NCBI GenBank assembly: GCA_020633235.1
Contig: JACKEA010000006.1
Span: 558,001 to 622,000, forward strand
Length of the DNA stretch: 64,000 bases
Direction: 5' to 3'
DNA from: Polyangiaceae bacterium
Lineage (GTDB): Bacteria > Myxococcota_A > Polyangia > Polyangiales > Polyangiaceae
Shown: piece after piece, positions 41,676 to 51,113 of the stretch
Layout of the letters: the number at the start of each line of letters is the position of its first letter
Position numbering within the stretch: position 1 is the first letter of the stretch
Translations under genes and position numbers: made by a program
Notes under the pieces: model-generated
Seen by the model: the letters and a program-made list of their open reading frames with translations, nothing else
Database searches by the model: none
Told to the model about the DNA's origin: nothing

Positions 41676-41698
41676 GGTTCCGCGGCGGACCGACATAA
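41674..41698 (+). repeat. REP-like dispersed repeat, copy 8
   Basis: A perfect core with R = G, ending in GACATAA like the copy at 232. It begins right at the stop of the gene ending at 41675 and ends about 60 bases before uvrA. Confidence 0.85.
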
Positions 41699-41760
41699 TC
41701 GGTAGGAATCCGGCACTTCCGTTTGGGCGCGGGGGCGCCATGCTATGAGCCGCCCTCTTC

Positions 41761-44700
41761 ATGCTGCCCACGCGTCTCGAAGGTGCCCGGACTCACAATC
41801 TCGCCGGTGTGGATCTCACGCTGCGGCCGGGCGAGCTGGTGGTGGTCACCGGCGTGAGCGGCGCGGGCAAGAGCAGCCTCGCGATGGACACGCTGTATGC
41901 CGAGGGGCAGCGGCGCTTCGTGGAGAGCTTCAGTCCGTACGCGCGGCAGTTCCTGGAACGGCTGGAGCGGCCGCCGATGGAGCGGCTCGATCCGGTGCCC
42001 GCGGGCATCGCCGTGGATCGTCGGGCGCCGGTGAAGAGCTCGCGGTCCACCGTCGCGACGATGGCGGATCTGGAGCCGTATCTCTCGGCGCTGTTCACGC
42101 GGGAAGCCGCGGCGGTGTGCCCAGTGCACGGGGCGGAAGCCGTGGGCATGGACGTGGAGAGCGCCGTGGGGCGCGCCCTCGATGGCGCCGGTGGTCAGCG
42201 CGCGGTGCTGAGCTATCCGTTGCGCATCCAGGACGCCGAGCAGTACTTGGAGGTGCGCGAGGCGCTGGCCAAGGACGGCTACCGGCGGCTGTGGCTCGGG
42301 GGAGAGGCGCGGGAGATCGACGGCGTGAAGCCCAGCGAGGCCATCGCTCACGGAGCGGAGGTGGTGCTCGACCGGGTGACGATGAGCGCGCGCGAGAAGT
42401 CGCGCATTGGTGCGGCCATCGAGAGCGCGTGGCAGCGCGGTCACGGTATCGCCAACGTACATGCGAACGGGACCGCCCTCATGTTGCGTCAGGGGCTCTC
42501 CTGTCCGGAGTGCGCGCGGCCGCTGGATCCGCCGCGAGCGGGGCTCTTTTCCTATCAGTCGCCGCTGGGGGCGTGCGCGGAATGCCGAGGTTTCGGGCGC
42601 ACCATCGGCGTGGACCTGGGCAAGGTGATTCCGGACGGCGACAAGACCTTGAAGGGTCGTGCGATTCGTCCGTGGGCGGGCAAGAGCACCACCTGGGAAC
42701 GCGCGGAGCTCGCCAAGATGTGTCGCCGCAACGGCGTGCCGATGGACGTGCCTTGGCGGCAGCTGTCCCCCGAGCACAAGGGCCTGGTGCTCCACGGCGA
42801 TGGGGACTGGCACGACGGCTTGTTCCCCGGAGTGATGGGCTGGTTCTCATGGCTGGAGACGCGCACCTACAAGATGCACGTGCGCGTGCTGCTCTCGCGC
42901 TACCGTTCCTATGACGAGTGCAAGGCGTGCGCTGGTCGGCGACTGAACGAGCGTGCGCTCTCCTACCACGTGGGGGGCATCAACCTGGCGGAGTGGCATG
43001 GGCTGGAGGTTGGTGCGGCGCGACAACGACTCGGCGCCCTCACCACGCGCACGGGGCAAGGTGAGATCGCGCGACGGGAGCTCGAGAGCCGGCTCACGTA
43101 TCTGTCGCGCGTGGGGCTCGGCTACCTGACGCTGGATCGCCAAGCGCGCACGCTCTCCGGTGGCGAAGCGCAGCGGGTGACGCTGACGGCGGCGCTCGGA
43201 ACCTCGCTGCACAACGCGCTGTTCGTGCTGGACGAGCCCACCGTGGGGCTGCACCCGGCGGACGTGGCGCCGCTCACCCAGATCTTGTCGGAGCTCGCGG
43301 AGCGCGACAACGCAGTGCTGGTGGTGGAGCACGACCCTGCCGTGATCCGCGCGGCGGATCGCGTGGTCGAGATGGGGCCCGGCGCGGGGAGCGAGGGTGG
43401 TCGGGTCACCGCGGACGGCAGCGTGGAGGAAGTGAAACGCTCCGGGGGCGCGACGTCGCGGGCATTGAGTGGCCACCTCGCGCGGAAGAAAGCGCCGCGC
43501 CTGGCGCGGGGCGAGATCGTGGTGCGCGGCGCGCGCGAGAACAATCTTCGCGGCGCGGACGTGACCCTGCCGCTCGGCGTGGTGTGCGCCATCACCGGCC
43601 CCAGCGGCTCGGGCAAGAGCACGCTGGCGGTGGACATCGTGTACCGCGCGCTGGCACGGGCGCGTGGCGCCTTCGACGTGGAGGCGCCGGGCGCGCACGA
43701 CGGCATCGACGGCGCCAAGGCCGTGCGCCGCGTGGCGCTCGTGGATCAAGCGCCGTTGGGGCGGACCTCGCGCGGCAACGCCGGGACGTACACCAAGGCC
43801 TGGGACGCGATCCGCAGTCTGTTCGCCAAGGAACCGGAGGCGCAGGCGCGAGGTCTCGCGGCGTCGAGCTTCTCCTTCAACGTGGAAGGCGGGCGCTGTG
43901 ACGCGTGCTCGGGCGAGGGCTACGAGACCGTCGAGATGCAGTTCTTGGCGGACGTGCGGCTGGTGTGCCCGGTGTGCCAGGGGCGGCGCTTCAAGGAGAG
44001 CGTGCTCGGCGTGCGCCATCGTGGCCTGAGCATCGCCGAGGTGTTGGACGCGACGGTGGACACCATCTTGCAGGTGTTCGCCACGGTGCCGGCCATTTTG
44101 CGAGCGCTCGGCCCGGTGAAGAAGCTCGGTCTCGGCTACTTGCGGCTGGGGCAGCCGCTCTCCACGCTGTCCGGCGGAGAAGCGCAGCGGCTGAAGCTCG
44201 CGCGCGCGTTGGGAGACGATCACGAGGGGTCGCTCTTGGTGCTGGACGAACCGAGCGCCGGGCTCCACGCCGACGAAGTGGGGCACGTGCTCGACGCGCT
44301 GGACGTGATCGTGGACGGCGGTGGCAGTGTGATCGTGGTGGAGCACGACCTGGACGTGATCCGGAACGCGGACTACGTCGTCGATCTGGGGCCCGCCGCA
44401 GGTGTCAGCGGCGGCGAGGTGGTAGCGACGGGAACGCCAGCGGAAGTCGCGCGGGCGAACACGCTGACGGGACAGGCCCTGGCGCACCGGCCACGCCTGC
44501 GCGGCAAGAGCAGGAAGCGCGCGAGCGCGACGGCACCGGCGCTCTCGGTGGAGCGCGCTCGCGAGCACAACCTGCGCGACGTGAGCGTGTCGGTGCCGCA
44601 CCAGGCGCTCACCGTCGTGACCGGGCCCAGCGGCTCCGGCAAGAGCACGCTGGCCTTCGACGTGGTGTTCGCCGAGGGGCAGCGGCGTTTCCTCGAGACC

Positions 44701-47031
44701 CTCACGCCCTATGCGCGGCAGTTCCTGCCCACCATGCCACGACCCGACGTGGACGCCGTCACCGGCGTGCCGCCGTCCATTGCCTTGGAGCAACGGACGG
44801 CGCGGGCCGGCGCGAAGTCCACGGTGGCGACCGTGACGGAAGTGGCCCACTACCTCCGGCTGCTGTTCGCCAAGGTCGGCACTCCGCACTGCCCGGATCA
44901 CGACGCGCCCATCGCGACCGCGAGCTCGAGCTCGTTGTTTGACGTCATCCGCAGCGAGCGCACGGCCTATTCGCTGATGGCTCCGGTGGTGCGCGCCCGC
45001 AAGGGCCTGTACCTGGACGTGTTCACCGCGGCCGCGCGCGACGGCATCGACCGCGCCTTGTGTGACGGCGAGTGGGTGAGCACCGACGACCCGCCACGCT
45101 TGGCGCGGAACAAGGAGCACACCATCGATCTGCTGGTGGCCGAGGTGCCCCGGGGCGGACGCCTGGACGACGCGGCGTTTCAGCGCGCGCTGTCTTGGGG
45201 CGACGGCGCGGTGAAGCTTCGCACCGCCCGCGGCAAGGAGAAGCTCCTGTCCACCAAGAGCGCGTGCCCCGAGTGCGGGCTGTCGGTTCCTGAGCTCGAT
45301 CCGCGATGGTTCTCCTTCAACACGCAGCAAGGGCGCTGCGAGCGGTGCGAGGGAGAAGGTGTCTTGGTCACGGAGAAACGGCGCGGCCGCGGCAAGAAGG
45401 CCGAGACCGTGACGGAAACACGGGTGTGCCCGGACTGCGGTGGGTCGCGCCTTTCGCCGGTGCCGCGGGCGGTGCGCGTGCATGGCGAGCGCTATCACGA
45501 GGTGACGGCGCGCTCCGTGCGCAGCGTGCTGAACGCCGTGAACAAGTGGCGTTTCCGCGGCGGGGCCGCGAAGATCGCCGAGCCCGTGGTGGCGGAGCTC
45601 CGGCGGCGCTTGTCGTTCTTGTGCGACGTGGGTCTCGACTACCTGTCCTTGGATCGCGCGGCGCGCACGCTCTCGGGCGGCGAGATGCAGCGCCTACGGC
45701 TCGCGGCACAGCTGGGCGCCGGGCTCACGGGAGCGCTGTACGTGCTGGACGAGCCCACCATCGGGTTGCACCCGCGGGACACCGGGCGGCTGATCGAGAA
45801 CCTGCGCAGCCTGGTGGGCATCGGTTCCACGGTGGTGGTGGTGGAGCACGATGCCGACACCATTCGCGCCGCGGACCATTTGATCGATCTCGGTCCCGGC
45901 GGCGGCACCCACGGAGGGCAAGTGGTCGCGGCGGGCGCGCCCGCCAAGGTGCTCTCCACCGCGAAGTCACCGACGGGCAAGGCGCTGTCGGCGCCGCCGG
46001 ATCTGCGCGCGTGCCTGGCGGTTGCCAAGAGCACGCCGCGGCTCACGCTCAGGGCGGCCAGCGAGCACAACTTGAAAGACGTGGACCTGGCGCTGCCCCT
46101 CGGACGCTTCAACGTGGTGGCCGGCGTCAGTGGCTCCGGCAAGAGCACGCTGGTCCGGCAGGTGCTGTTGCCGGCGTTGCGCAAGGAGCTCGGCCTCGCC
46201 GCGGAGCCGGCGGGTGCGCATCGCGGTCTTGCCGGAGCCAAGGCGCTGGTGCGGGCGGTGGCCGTGGATCAGTCCCCCATCGGGCGTACGCCGCGCTCGG
46301 TGCCCGCCACCTTCCTCGGCATCTGGGACACGATTCGCAAGCTGTTCGCGGCCACGCCGGAGGCGCAGGTGGCCGGCTTCGGTCCTGCGCGCTTCTCCTT
46401 CAACACGCCCCATGGTGGCCGCTGTCCGGCCTGCGACGGACAGGGCGTGACCACGCACGAGATGAGCTTCTTGCCGGACGTGGTCACACCGTGCCCCGCG
46501 TGTGACGGCAAGCGCTTCGAGCCGCGCACGCTGGAGATCCAGTACTTGGGTCATAGCATTGGAGACGTGTTGGACCTCACGGCGGAGCAAGCCGCCGAGG
46601 TGTTCGAGAATCACTCGAACATCGCGGCGCCGCTGCGCACCTTGGTGGACCTCGGTGCCGGCTACATCCACTTGGGCCAGGGCTCCCACACGCTGTCGGG
46701 AGGCGAAGCGCAGCGCCTCAAGCTGGCCGCCGAGCTCACCGCCACCGTGCGCCACCAGGCCACGCTCTACGTGCTGGACGAGCCCACCACGGGGTTGCAC
46801 CTGGCGGACGTCTCGAAGCTCGTCCACGTGCTGTCCCGTCTGGTCGAGCGCGGTGACACGTTGGTGGTCATCGAGCATCACCCCGTGGTGATCGCCGGGG
46901 CGGACTGGCTGGTGGAGCTCGGTCCCGACGGCGGCGAGCGTGGCGGGCGGATCGTTGCGCAGGGTTCTCCCGCGGCGGTCGCCAAGAAACGAACGCCCAC
47001 GGCTCAGGTGTTGCGAGATATCCTCCCGTGA
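41761..47031 (+). CDS. uvrA: Double-length UvrA (four ABC nucleotide-binding domains)
   Basis: The 1,756-residue protein is twice the usual UvrA length (about 940). It holds four Walker A motifs (GVSGAGKSS at 31, GPSGSGKST at 613, GPSGSGKST at 955, GVSGSGKST at 1455), four LSGGExQR signatures and four CxxC...CxxC zinc modules. Each half has its own NBD pair and zinc modules with partial UvrB-interaction features, so it looks like two UvrA copies fused in tandem. The role is damage recognition in nucleotide excision repair, if functional. The downstream ATG at 47031 overlaps its TGA by one base. A separate canonical uvrA may exist elsewhere in the genome. Confidence 0.9.
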   Translation: MLPTRLEGARTHNLAGVDLTLRPGELVVVTGVSGAGKSSLAMDTLYAEGQRRFVESFSPYARQFLERLERPPMERLDPVPAGIAVDRRAPVKSSRSTVATMADLEPYLSALFTREAAAVCPVHGAEAVGMDVESAVGRALDGAGGQRAVLSYPLRIQDAEQYLEVREALAKDGYRRLWLGGEAREIDGVKPSEAIAHGAEVVLDRVTMSAREKSRIGAAIESAWQRGHGIANVHANGTALMLRQGLSCPECARPLDPPRAGLFSYQSPLGACAECRGFGRTIGVDLGKVIPDGDKTLKGRAIRPWAGKSTTWERAELAKMCRRNGVPMDVPWRQLSPEHKGLVLHGDGDWHDGLFPGVMGWFSWLETRTYKMHVRVLLSRYRSYDECKACAGRRLNERALSYHVGGINLAEWHGLEVGAARQRLGALTTRTGQGEIARRELESRLTYLSRVGLGYLTLDRQARTLSGGEAQRVTLTAALGTSLHNALFVLDEPTVGLHPADVAPLTQILSELAERDNAVLVVEHDPAVIRAADRVVEMGPGAGSEGGRVTADGSVEEVKRSGGATSRALSGHLARKKAPRLARGEIVVRGARENNLRGADVTLPLGVVCAITGPSGSGKSTLAVDIVYRALARARGAFDVEAPGAHDGIDGAKAVRRVALVDQAPLGRTSRGNAGTYTKAWDAIRSLFAKEPEAQARGLAASSFSFNVEGGRCDACSGEGYETVEMQFLADVRLVCPVCQGRRFKESVLGVRHRGLSIAEVLDATVDTILQVFATVPAILRALGPVKKLGLGYLRLGQPLSTLSGGEAQRLKLARALGDDHEGSLLVLDEPSAGLHADEVGHVLDALDVIVDGGGSVIVVEHDLDVIRNADYVVDLGPAAGVSGGEVVATGTPAEVARANTLTGQALAHRPRLRGKSRKRASATAPALSVERAREHNLRDVSVSVPHQALTVVTGPSGSGKSTLAFDVVFAEGQRRFLETLTPYARQFLPTMPRPDVDAVTGVPPSIALEQRTARAGAKSTVATVTEVAHYLRLLFAKVGTPHCPDHDAPIATASSSSLFDVIRSERTAYSLMAPVVRARKGLYLDVFTAAARDGIDRALCDGEWVSTDDPPRLARNKEHTIDLLVAEVPRGGRLDDAAFQRALSWGDGAVKLRTARGKEKLLSTKSACPECGLSVPELDPRWFSFNTQQGRCERCEGEGVLVTEKRRGRGKKAETVTETRVCPDCGGSRLSPVPRAVRVHGERYHEVTARSVRSVLNAVNKWRFRGGAAKIAEPVVAELRRRLSFLCDVGLDYLSLDRAARTLSGGEMQRLRLAAQLGAGLTGALYVLDEPTIGLHPRDTGRLIENLRSLVGIGSTVVVVEHDADTIRAADHLIDLGPGGGTHGGQVVAAGAPAKVLSTAKSPTGKALSAPPDLRACLAVAKSTPRLTLRAASEHNLKDVDLALPLGRFNVVAGVSGSGKSTLVRQVLLPALRKELGLAAEPAGAHRGLAGAKALVRAVAVDQSPIGRTPRSVPATFLGIWDTIRKLFAATPEAQVAGFGPARFSFNTPHGGRCPACDGQGVTTHEMSFLPDVVTPCPACDGKRFEPRTLEIQYLGHSIGDVLDLTAEQAAEVFENHSNIAAPLRTLVDLGAGYIHLGQGSHTLSGGEAQRLKLAAELTATVRHQATLYVLDEPTTGLHLADVSKLVHVLSRLVERGDTLVVIEHHPVVIAGADWLVELGPDGGERGGRIVAQGSPAAVAKKRTPTAQVLRDILP

Positions 47032-47882
47032 TGGAGCACGAACGGGTGCGCCTGCACCTCGAGGGTGCAGTGCGCGCCGTCACCAGCGCCTCTACCCCGA
47101 CGCTCGACGACGCCACCCGCGCGCGCAGGCAGCGGCTCTTGGTGCATCTGCGCGACTACATCGACGCCGGCCGCTACCCGATCAACGACGTGCTGGACGA
47201 GCCCACGCCCATTTTCGTCGACGCGCGCGGGGCGCGCTGCGCGGTCGCAGCCCTGTTGGAGGCAACGGGAGAGCACGAGCTGGTGCAGCACGTCGCCCGA
47301 ACGCAGAACCTCGCGCGGGTGCGGGAGCTTTGCGTCCTCGGGGAGTGGCTCGCGCACCACGGTCTCACCGTGGACGAGGCGGCGCGCATCCAGCCGGCGT
47401 ATCAGGCTCATCTGGAGCCGGACTGGCGTCCCACGGTGGCCGCCATCGCGGGCGCACAGGTGGGGCGCACCGAAGACATCGGCTGGGAGACCGTCGTGGC
47501 GGCCGGAGTCCGCGCGGGCCTTCGCCGGAACGTCCACGGAAACGACGACAGGGGGAACTCCCAGTACGGCAGTTGGGCGCTCATGGGGGAGTACGCTCGC
47601 GAGGCGGTGATCGAGCGGGGCGCCGCGCACCGGCTGTCCGTGGTGCTGCAGTGGGAGCCGATCGGCAACATGGACGATGCCCAGTGGTATCTCCTCGGCG
47701 GTCCCGTCTGGTCCCTGGATGGGGACGACGAGCCCGGGAGCGGTTTCGGCGCGCAGCTCGGCGTCGGTTTCAGCTTTCGTCGCCGCGCGCTGCCACTTCT
47801 GATCGAGCTCAATGGGGTCAGCGAGCGTCAGGCCGGTTTCGTCACGGCGCGTGCTGGTCTTCAGCTCGGCGCCGTGTGGTGA
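47031..47882 (+). CDS. Soluble protein with RYP..PIFVDARGARCAVAALLEATG-type N-terminal domain
   Basis: The 283-residue protein has no signal or membrane segment. The N-terminal 120 residues contain AGRYPINDVLDEPTPIFVDARGARCAVAALL and HHGLTVDEAARIQPAYQ (each shown in part). I know this pattern from the N-termini of many bacterial envelope proteins, but no name for it. The C-terminal half is beta-rich (LSVVLQWEPIGNMDDAQWYL, FGAQLGVGFSFRRRALPLLI) like an outer-membrane barrel or a soluble beta domain. Overlaps the uvrA stop by one base (TGATG); the last 41 bases overlap the convergent gene at 47842. Confidence 0.7.
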   Translation: MEHERVRLHLEGAVRAVTSASTPTLDDATRARRQRLLVHLRDYIDAGRYPINDVLDEPTPIFVDARGARCAVAALLEATGEHELVQHVARTQNLARVRELCVLGEWLAHHGLTVDEAARIQPAYQAHLEPDWRPTVAAIAGAQVGRTEDIGWETVVAAGVRAGLRRNVHGNDDRGNSQYGSWALMGEYAREAVIERGAAHRLSVVLQWEPIGNMDDAQWYLLGGPVWSLDGDDEPGSGFGAQLGVGFSFRRRALPLLIELNGVSERQAGFVTARAGLQLGAVW

Positions 47883-48939
47883 GCCGCAGGGCGAGCCACA
47901 CACCCCCAGCGGCGCCGCCACCCGCGCCCAGCAGCAGGTCGAGGGTTCCCACGGGATCGTCGATGGAGCCCACCCGGAGCAGGAGCTTGCCCATGCCGAA
48001 CAGGGCTATCCCGCTGATGGCGCCGACGCAGAGCCCGAGCCACACAGCGGCGAAGCGGCCTCCGACGCCCGCGAAGGTGCTCGGGGTTTCCGCGGGGCGT
48101 GCGGCCGCGGCGCTGCGTTCGTATTCCGCTTCTCGCTCCGGGGTACGGGGCGGCAGCTCGAGGGCGTCGCGAAGCTCTGCCGCGGCCCGCAGGTGCACCG
48201 CGTGCCCCGCGTAGGCGCCCAGCACGGGCACCTTGGTGCCGCGCTGGGTCACGACAGCGAGTCGACCGAAGGTCTTCGGGGGCTCGTGGCGGTGTTGGAA
48301 GAACGTGCGACGGGTCGACCACTCGATGACCACGTCGTTCACGTCGCGCGGTAGCGGGGTCTCACCCGAAGCCAGCCGGATCCCGAGCAGCCGTCGTCGC
48401 CAGCGCAGGCCTTCGCCGGACACCTCGACGCGAAGCGTGCCGCTGCCTTTCGCGGCCCACAGCAGCGCAGCCAGCGCGAGCAGAAGCGCGACGGCGCCCG
48501 CCGCGGCCGGCCAGCGCTCGTTGTCCTGGCGCACCATCCACCGTGAGTCGGCGTTGGCCACGTGCTCCTTGATGCTCCGTGCGACGTACCGCGCCTCACC
48601 CACGCTGGTGCTGCTCAGCAGGAAGGGCTGGCCGTTCACGTCGAGGCGAACCTGGCCGCGGACGCCGTTCTTCGATCGGATCTCGGTGGCCTGCGCCCCA
48701 TGCAGCTGGCTCAGAGGGAATGCGCGCGAACGTGACCTGACCAGTGTCGTTCGCTGGTAGACGCAGGTCGTGTCCTCGCAACGGAGCTCGCCGTGGTCCA
48801 ACCCCATGACCACGAACAGCGCGCCAACCAGCACCAGCGGCGCCGCCAGCGCGAGCAGGAGGCGCGGGACGGGAAACGGCCCATAGTCGAAGCCGGCCTC
48901 GGGGCTGGGGGCGGCCGGACGTCGATACGGTGCGCTCAC
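47842..48939 (-). CDS. Membrane protein with two N-terminal-region helices and C-terminal helix pair
   Basis: The 365-residue protein, from a GTG at 48939, has an N-terminal hydrophobic segment (LLLALAAPLVLVGALFVV), a second near 140-160 (GAVALLLALAALLWAAKG), a cytosolic domain with DVNDVVIEWSTRRTFFQHRHEP, and C-terminal hydrophobic helices (AAVWLGLCVGAISGIALFGM, LLLGAGGGAAGGVWLALRL). No motif is recognised. The GTG overlaps the stop of the preceding gene (GTGA), so the pair is one translational unit. Confidence 0.7.
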   Translation of the reverse strand: MSAPYRRPAAPSPEAGFDYGPFPVPRLLLALAAPLVLVGALFVVMGLDHGELRCEDTTCVYQRTTLVRSRSRAFPLSQLHGAQATEIRSKNGVRGQVRLDVNGQPFLLSSTSVGEARYVARSIKEHVANADSRWMVRQDNERWPAAAGAVALLLALAALLWAAKGSGTLRVEVSGEGLRWRRRLLGIRLASGETPLPRDVNDVVIEWSTRRTFFQHRHEPPKTFGRLAVVTQRGTKVPVLGAYAGHAVHLRAAAELRDALELPPRTPEREAEYERSAAAARPAETPSTFAGVGGRFAAVWLGLCVGAISGIALFGMGKLLLRVGSIDDPVGTLDLLLGAGGGAAGGVWLALRLTTRRRAEDQHAP

Positions 48940-49493
48940 CGCCCACGACCCAGATCGAACGGATACTTCAGCGTGAGCATGCCGCCGAACGCCGGGACTT
49001 GCCGCGTTCCGTCCCCGACGTGGATCACGGGCGCTTCCGCGTGGAAGCCTGCGGAGAGGATGCCGATGGACACGAAGACGGCACCCGTGACGTCGAAGGC
49101 GTCGGCGTGGTCTTGGACGAAGGCGCGCTGCGCCATCCCGAGCTGGCAGCCGAGCAGCGACCAAGTGGCTTGCCCGCCGAGGGCCCAGCGCAGGTGCGGG
49201 TCCCTCTCCTCGTGCTGCAGGTCGAGGCCACCGACCTGCAGCTGCGTGTAGGCGCCGAACCCCCAAAGGGAATCGGTGCGTCCGCTCGCGGGCGGAAAGT
49301 GATGCACGCTGATCTCCAACCCCTCGTCCAAGAAGGTGGTTTCGCTCGACGCCAGCAGCTGCGCGCTCAGCCCGACGGGCAAGAACCAATGGTCGGCGTA
49401 GGGGGCGGCATCGAACAACGCCGCCGCTCCGCCATGCGCTGCGGCAGGCGCCGCCCCGAGCAGGACCGCCAGGGCGATCAGCACACGTTTCAC
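48936..49493 (-). CDS. Exported beta-rich protein, putative outer-membrane protein
   Basis: The 185-residue precursor has a Sec signal (LIALAVLLGAAPAAA) and then a pattern of alternating strands (LWGFGAYTQLQVGG, LRWALGGQATWSLLGCQLGM, FGGMLTLKYPFDLG), consistent with a small beta-barrel. The family is not recognised. It is the first of two minus-strand genes coupled by a GTGA overlap. Confidence 0.7.
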   Translation of the reverse strand: MKRVLIALAVLLGAAPAAAHGGAAALFDAAPYADHWFLPVGLSAQLLASSETTFLDEGLEISVHHFPPASGRTDSLWGFGAYTQLQVGGLDLQHEERDPHLRWALGGQATWSLLGCQLGMAQRAFVQDHADAFDVTGAVFVSIGILSAGFHAEAPVIHVGDGTRQVPAFGGMLTLKYPFDLGRGR

Positions 49494-49717
49494 GGGACCA
49501 CGCTACGTCATCCACTGCTCGCCAGCCATCCGCCTTGACCGGGGCAACGCATGGGTTATGATCGGCGTGTCTTTGCAAATGGGGTGACAGGCTTCTTCAA
49601 GACCTTCTGAATTCTTTCGTACTCGTTCCCGGCGTGCCGCGCTCCGCGCGAGAGACCCGGGTTCCCGCATCCTTCTGGCTCGCGGCAGGCGCGTCCTGTC
49701 GCTGCGAAGGTGCGTGC

Positions 49718-49790
49718 TGCGGGGTGGTAGGAGTGGCTCCTACGCCGGGATAGCCTCCCGGAGAAGCTCGTTCGATTCGAGCCCCCGCTA
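49718..49790 (+). tRNA. tRNA-like gene or pseudo-tRNA, anticodon-loop AGC
   Basis: The 73-base stretch folds as a cloverleaf: acceptor TGCGGGG/CCCCGCT (six of seven pairs, T-T at the end), D-arm GTAG/CTAC with a 9-base loop containing GG at the expected place, anticodon arm CCGGG/CCCGG with loop ATAGCCT (T33 present, anticodon AGC), 4-base variable region AGAA, and T-arm GCTCG/CGAGC with loop TTCGATT. Weak points: T at position 1, G at position 14 (usually A), C at position 37 (usually purine), and an A34 anticodon rare in bacteria. No CCA is encoded. It may be a decayed tRNA, an unusual tRNA, or chance; no Ala-type G3-U70 pair is present. Confidence 0.45.
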
Positions 49791-49915
49791 CTCGAGTCAG
49801 CGTCGTGCCCGGGCACCACCCCGAGGTGACGCTGGCATTCGACAACCCCACCGAACTCGCGGCTTCGAGACGAAGTCGCATGGCTCAACTTTATGAAATT
49901 ACGAGGAAATTAGTC

Positions 49916-50269
49916 ATGGAAACCATCATCGACGTGGCGCGCCTGCGCTGCGAGATCGCCGAGCTCGCTCGGCAGTCGAAAGACCTCAAGGCACGCTTGC
50001 GGCGCACCTGGACCGAGCCGATGGCGAGCGCACAAGTCGAGCTCTCGAAGATCCGTCGGCGAGCCACACAGCGCCACGTGCTGTTGGCGTGGACCCGCGG
50101 ACGTTTGCACATCAAGCGTCCTCCACGCGACGGCTACGTGCCGGACCGCAACGCTTGCTACGTTCATCTTGCCGAGTCGAACCTGTGGGTGCAGTGCGAG
50201 TTCTCCCCCGAGCGCTATCGCGACTTGATCGTCGGCGAGCTCGCTCGTAGCTACGCGGAGGCTTCATGA
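49916..50269 (+). CDS. Small basic protein upstream of tatD
   Basis: The 117-residue protein has a coiled helix (RCEIAELARQSKDLKARLRR), a basic segment (SKIRRRATQRHVLLAW), and a strand-rich end (YVHLAESNLWVQCEFSPERY). No family is recognised. AGGAAATTAGTC precedes the chosen ATG; an ATG at 49880 is also in frame. The leader around 49890-49915 is unusually A/T-rich for this window. The stop overlaps the tatD ATG by four bases (ATGA). Confidence 0.65.
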   Translation: METIIDVARLRCEIAELARQSKDLKARLRRTWTEPMASAQVELSKIRRRATQRHVLLAWTRGRLHIKRPPRDGYVPDRNACYVHLAESNLWVQCEFSPERYRDLIVGELARSYAEAS

Positions 50270-51093
50270 GCCACACTCTGATCGACATCGGCGTCAACCT
50301 GGTACACCGGCGCTTTGCGCCGGATCGGGAGGCCGTGCTGCGACGCGCCCAGGCGGCCGGCGTAGCCGCGATGATCGTTACCGGCACGCGGGTCGCGGAG
50401 AGCCGAGCCGCGCTGCGCCTGGCCCGCGCCCACCCGGGAGTGCTGTGGTGCACCGCCGGAATTCATCCGCACTCTGCCCGGGAGCTCGACGACGAATCCA
50501 TGTCTCAGCTGCGCGAGCTGGCGACCGATTCGCCGGTGGTCGCCATTGGCGAGTGTGGGCTCGACTACGACCGGGACTTCTCGCCGCGACCGCTTCAGCG
50601 CGCGTGCTTCGAACGGCAACTGGACCTGGCGGCGGAGCTGAACCTGCCGGTGTTCCTTCACGAGCGGAAGGCCCACGCGGACTTCCAAGCCATCCTGCGG
50701 GAGCACCGTCCCCAGCTGGCGGGCGTGGTCGTGCACTGCTTCACCGGCTCCCGCGCCGAGCTCGAAAGCTACCTCGAGCTCGATTGCCACGTGGGTCTCA
50801 CGGGTTGGGTCACGGACGCGCGGCGTGCCGGGCCGGTGCGGGAGGCGATGGCCACGCTCCCCCGTGATCGCGTGATGCTCGAGACCGACGCGCCCTTCCT
50901 GCTGCCGAAGACGGCACCGCGTTCCTCGGGTCGCAACGAGCCGTCGCACCTGCCGCTGGTCCTCGAGGCCGTCGCCGAGCTCATGGAGCTCGACAGCCAC
51001 ACCCTGGCGTCCCTGGCCACGAGCAACACCGAGCGCTTCTTCGGCCTGCGAGTCGGCCAGCTCACTGCTGCCTCTCATGCTCGATCCCCGTGA
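50266..51093 (+). CDS. tatD: TatD family metal-dependent DNase
   Basis: The 275-residue protein matches TatD proper rather than YcfH: it starts LIDIGVNLVHRRFAPDRE (DIGVNL in place of the HxH of other family members) and has TAGIHPHSARE, VAIGECGLDYDRDFS, LNLPVFLHERKAHADF, VVVHCFTGSRAELE, GLTGWVTDARR, LETDAPFLLP and RNEPSHLP with the family's metal-binding Glu, His, His, Asp. TatD is a 3'-5' exonuclease linked to DNA repair. It is coupled to the upstream small gene (ATGA), and its end is near the lipoprotein start. Confidence 0.95.
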   Translation: MSHTLIDIGVNLVHRRFAPDREAVLRRAQAAGVAAMIVTGTRVAESRAALRLARAHPGVLWCTAGIHPHSARELDDESMSQLRELATDSPVVAIGECGLDYDRDFSPRPLQRACFERQLDLAAELNLPVFLHERKAHADFQAILREHRPQLAGVVVHCFTGSRAELESYLELDCHVGLTGWVTDARRAGPVREAMATLPRDRVMLETDAPFLLPKTAPRSSGRNEPSHLPLVLEAVAELMELDSHTLASLATSNTERFFGLRVGQLTAASHARSP

Positions 51094-51113
51094 ACGAAGT
51101 ACACTGCCGACCG

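Noticed and set aside
42847..45498. A long open frame opposite the middle of uvrA
   Set aside because: Antisense artefact of the same kind; the sense strand has intact ABC and zinc motifs.
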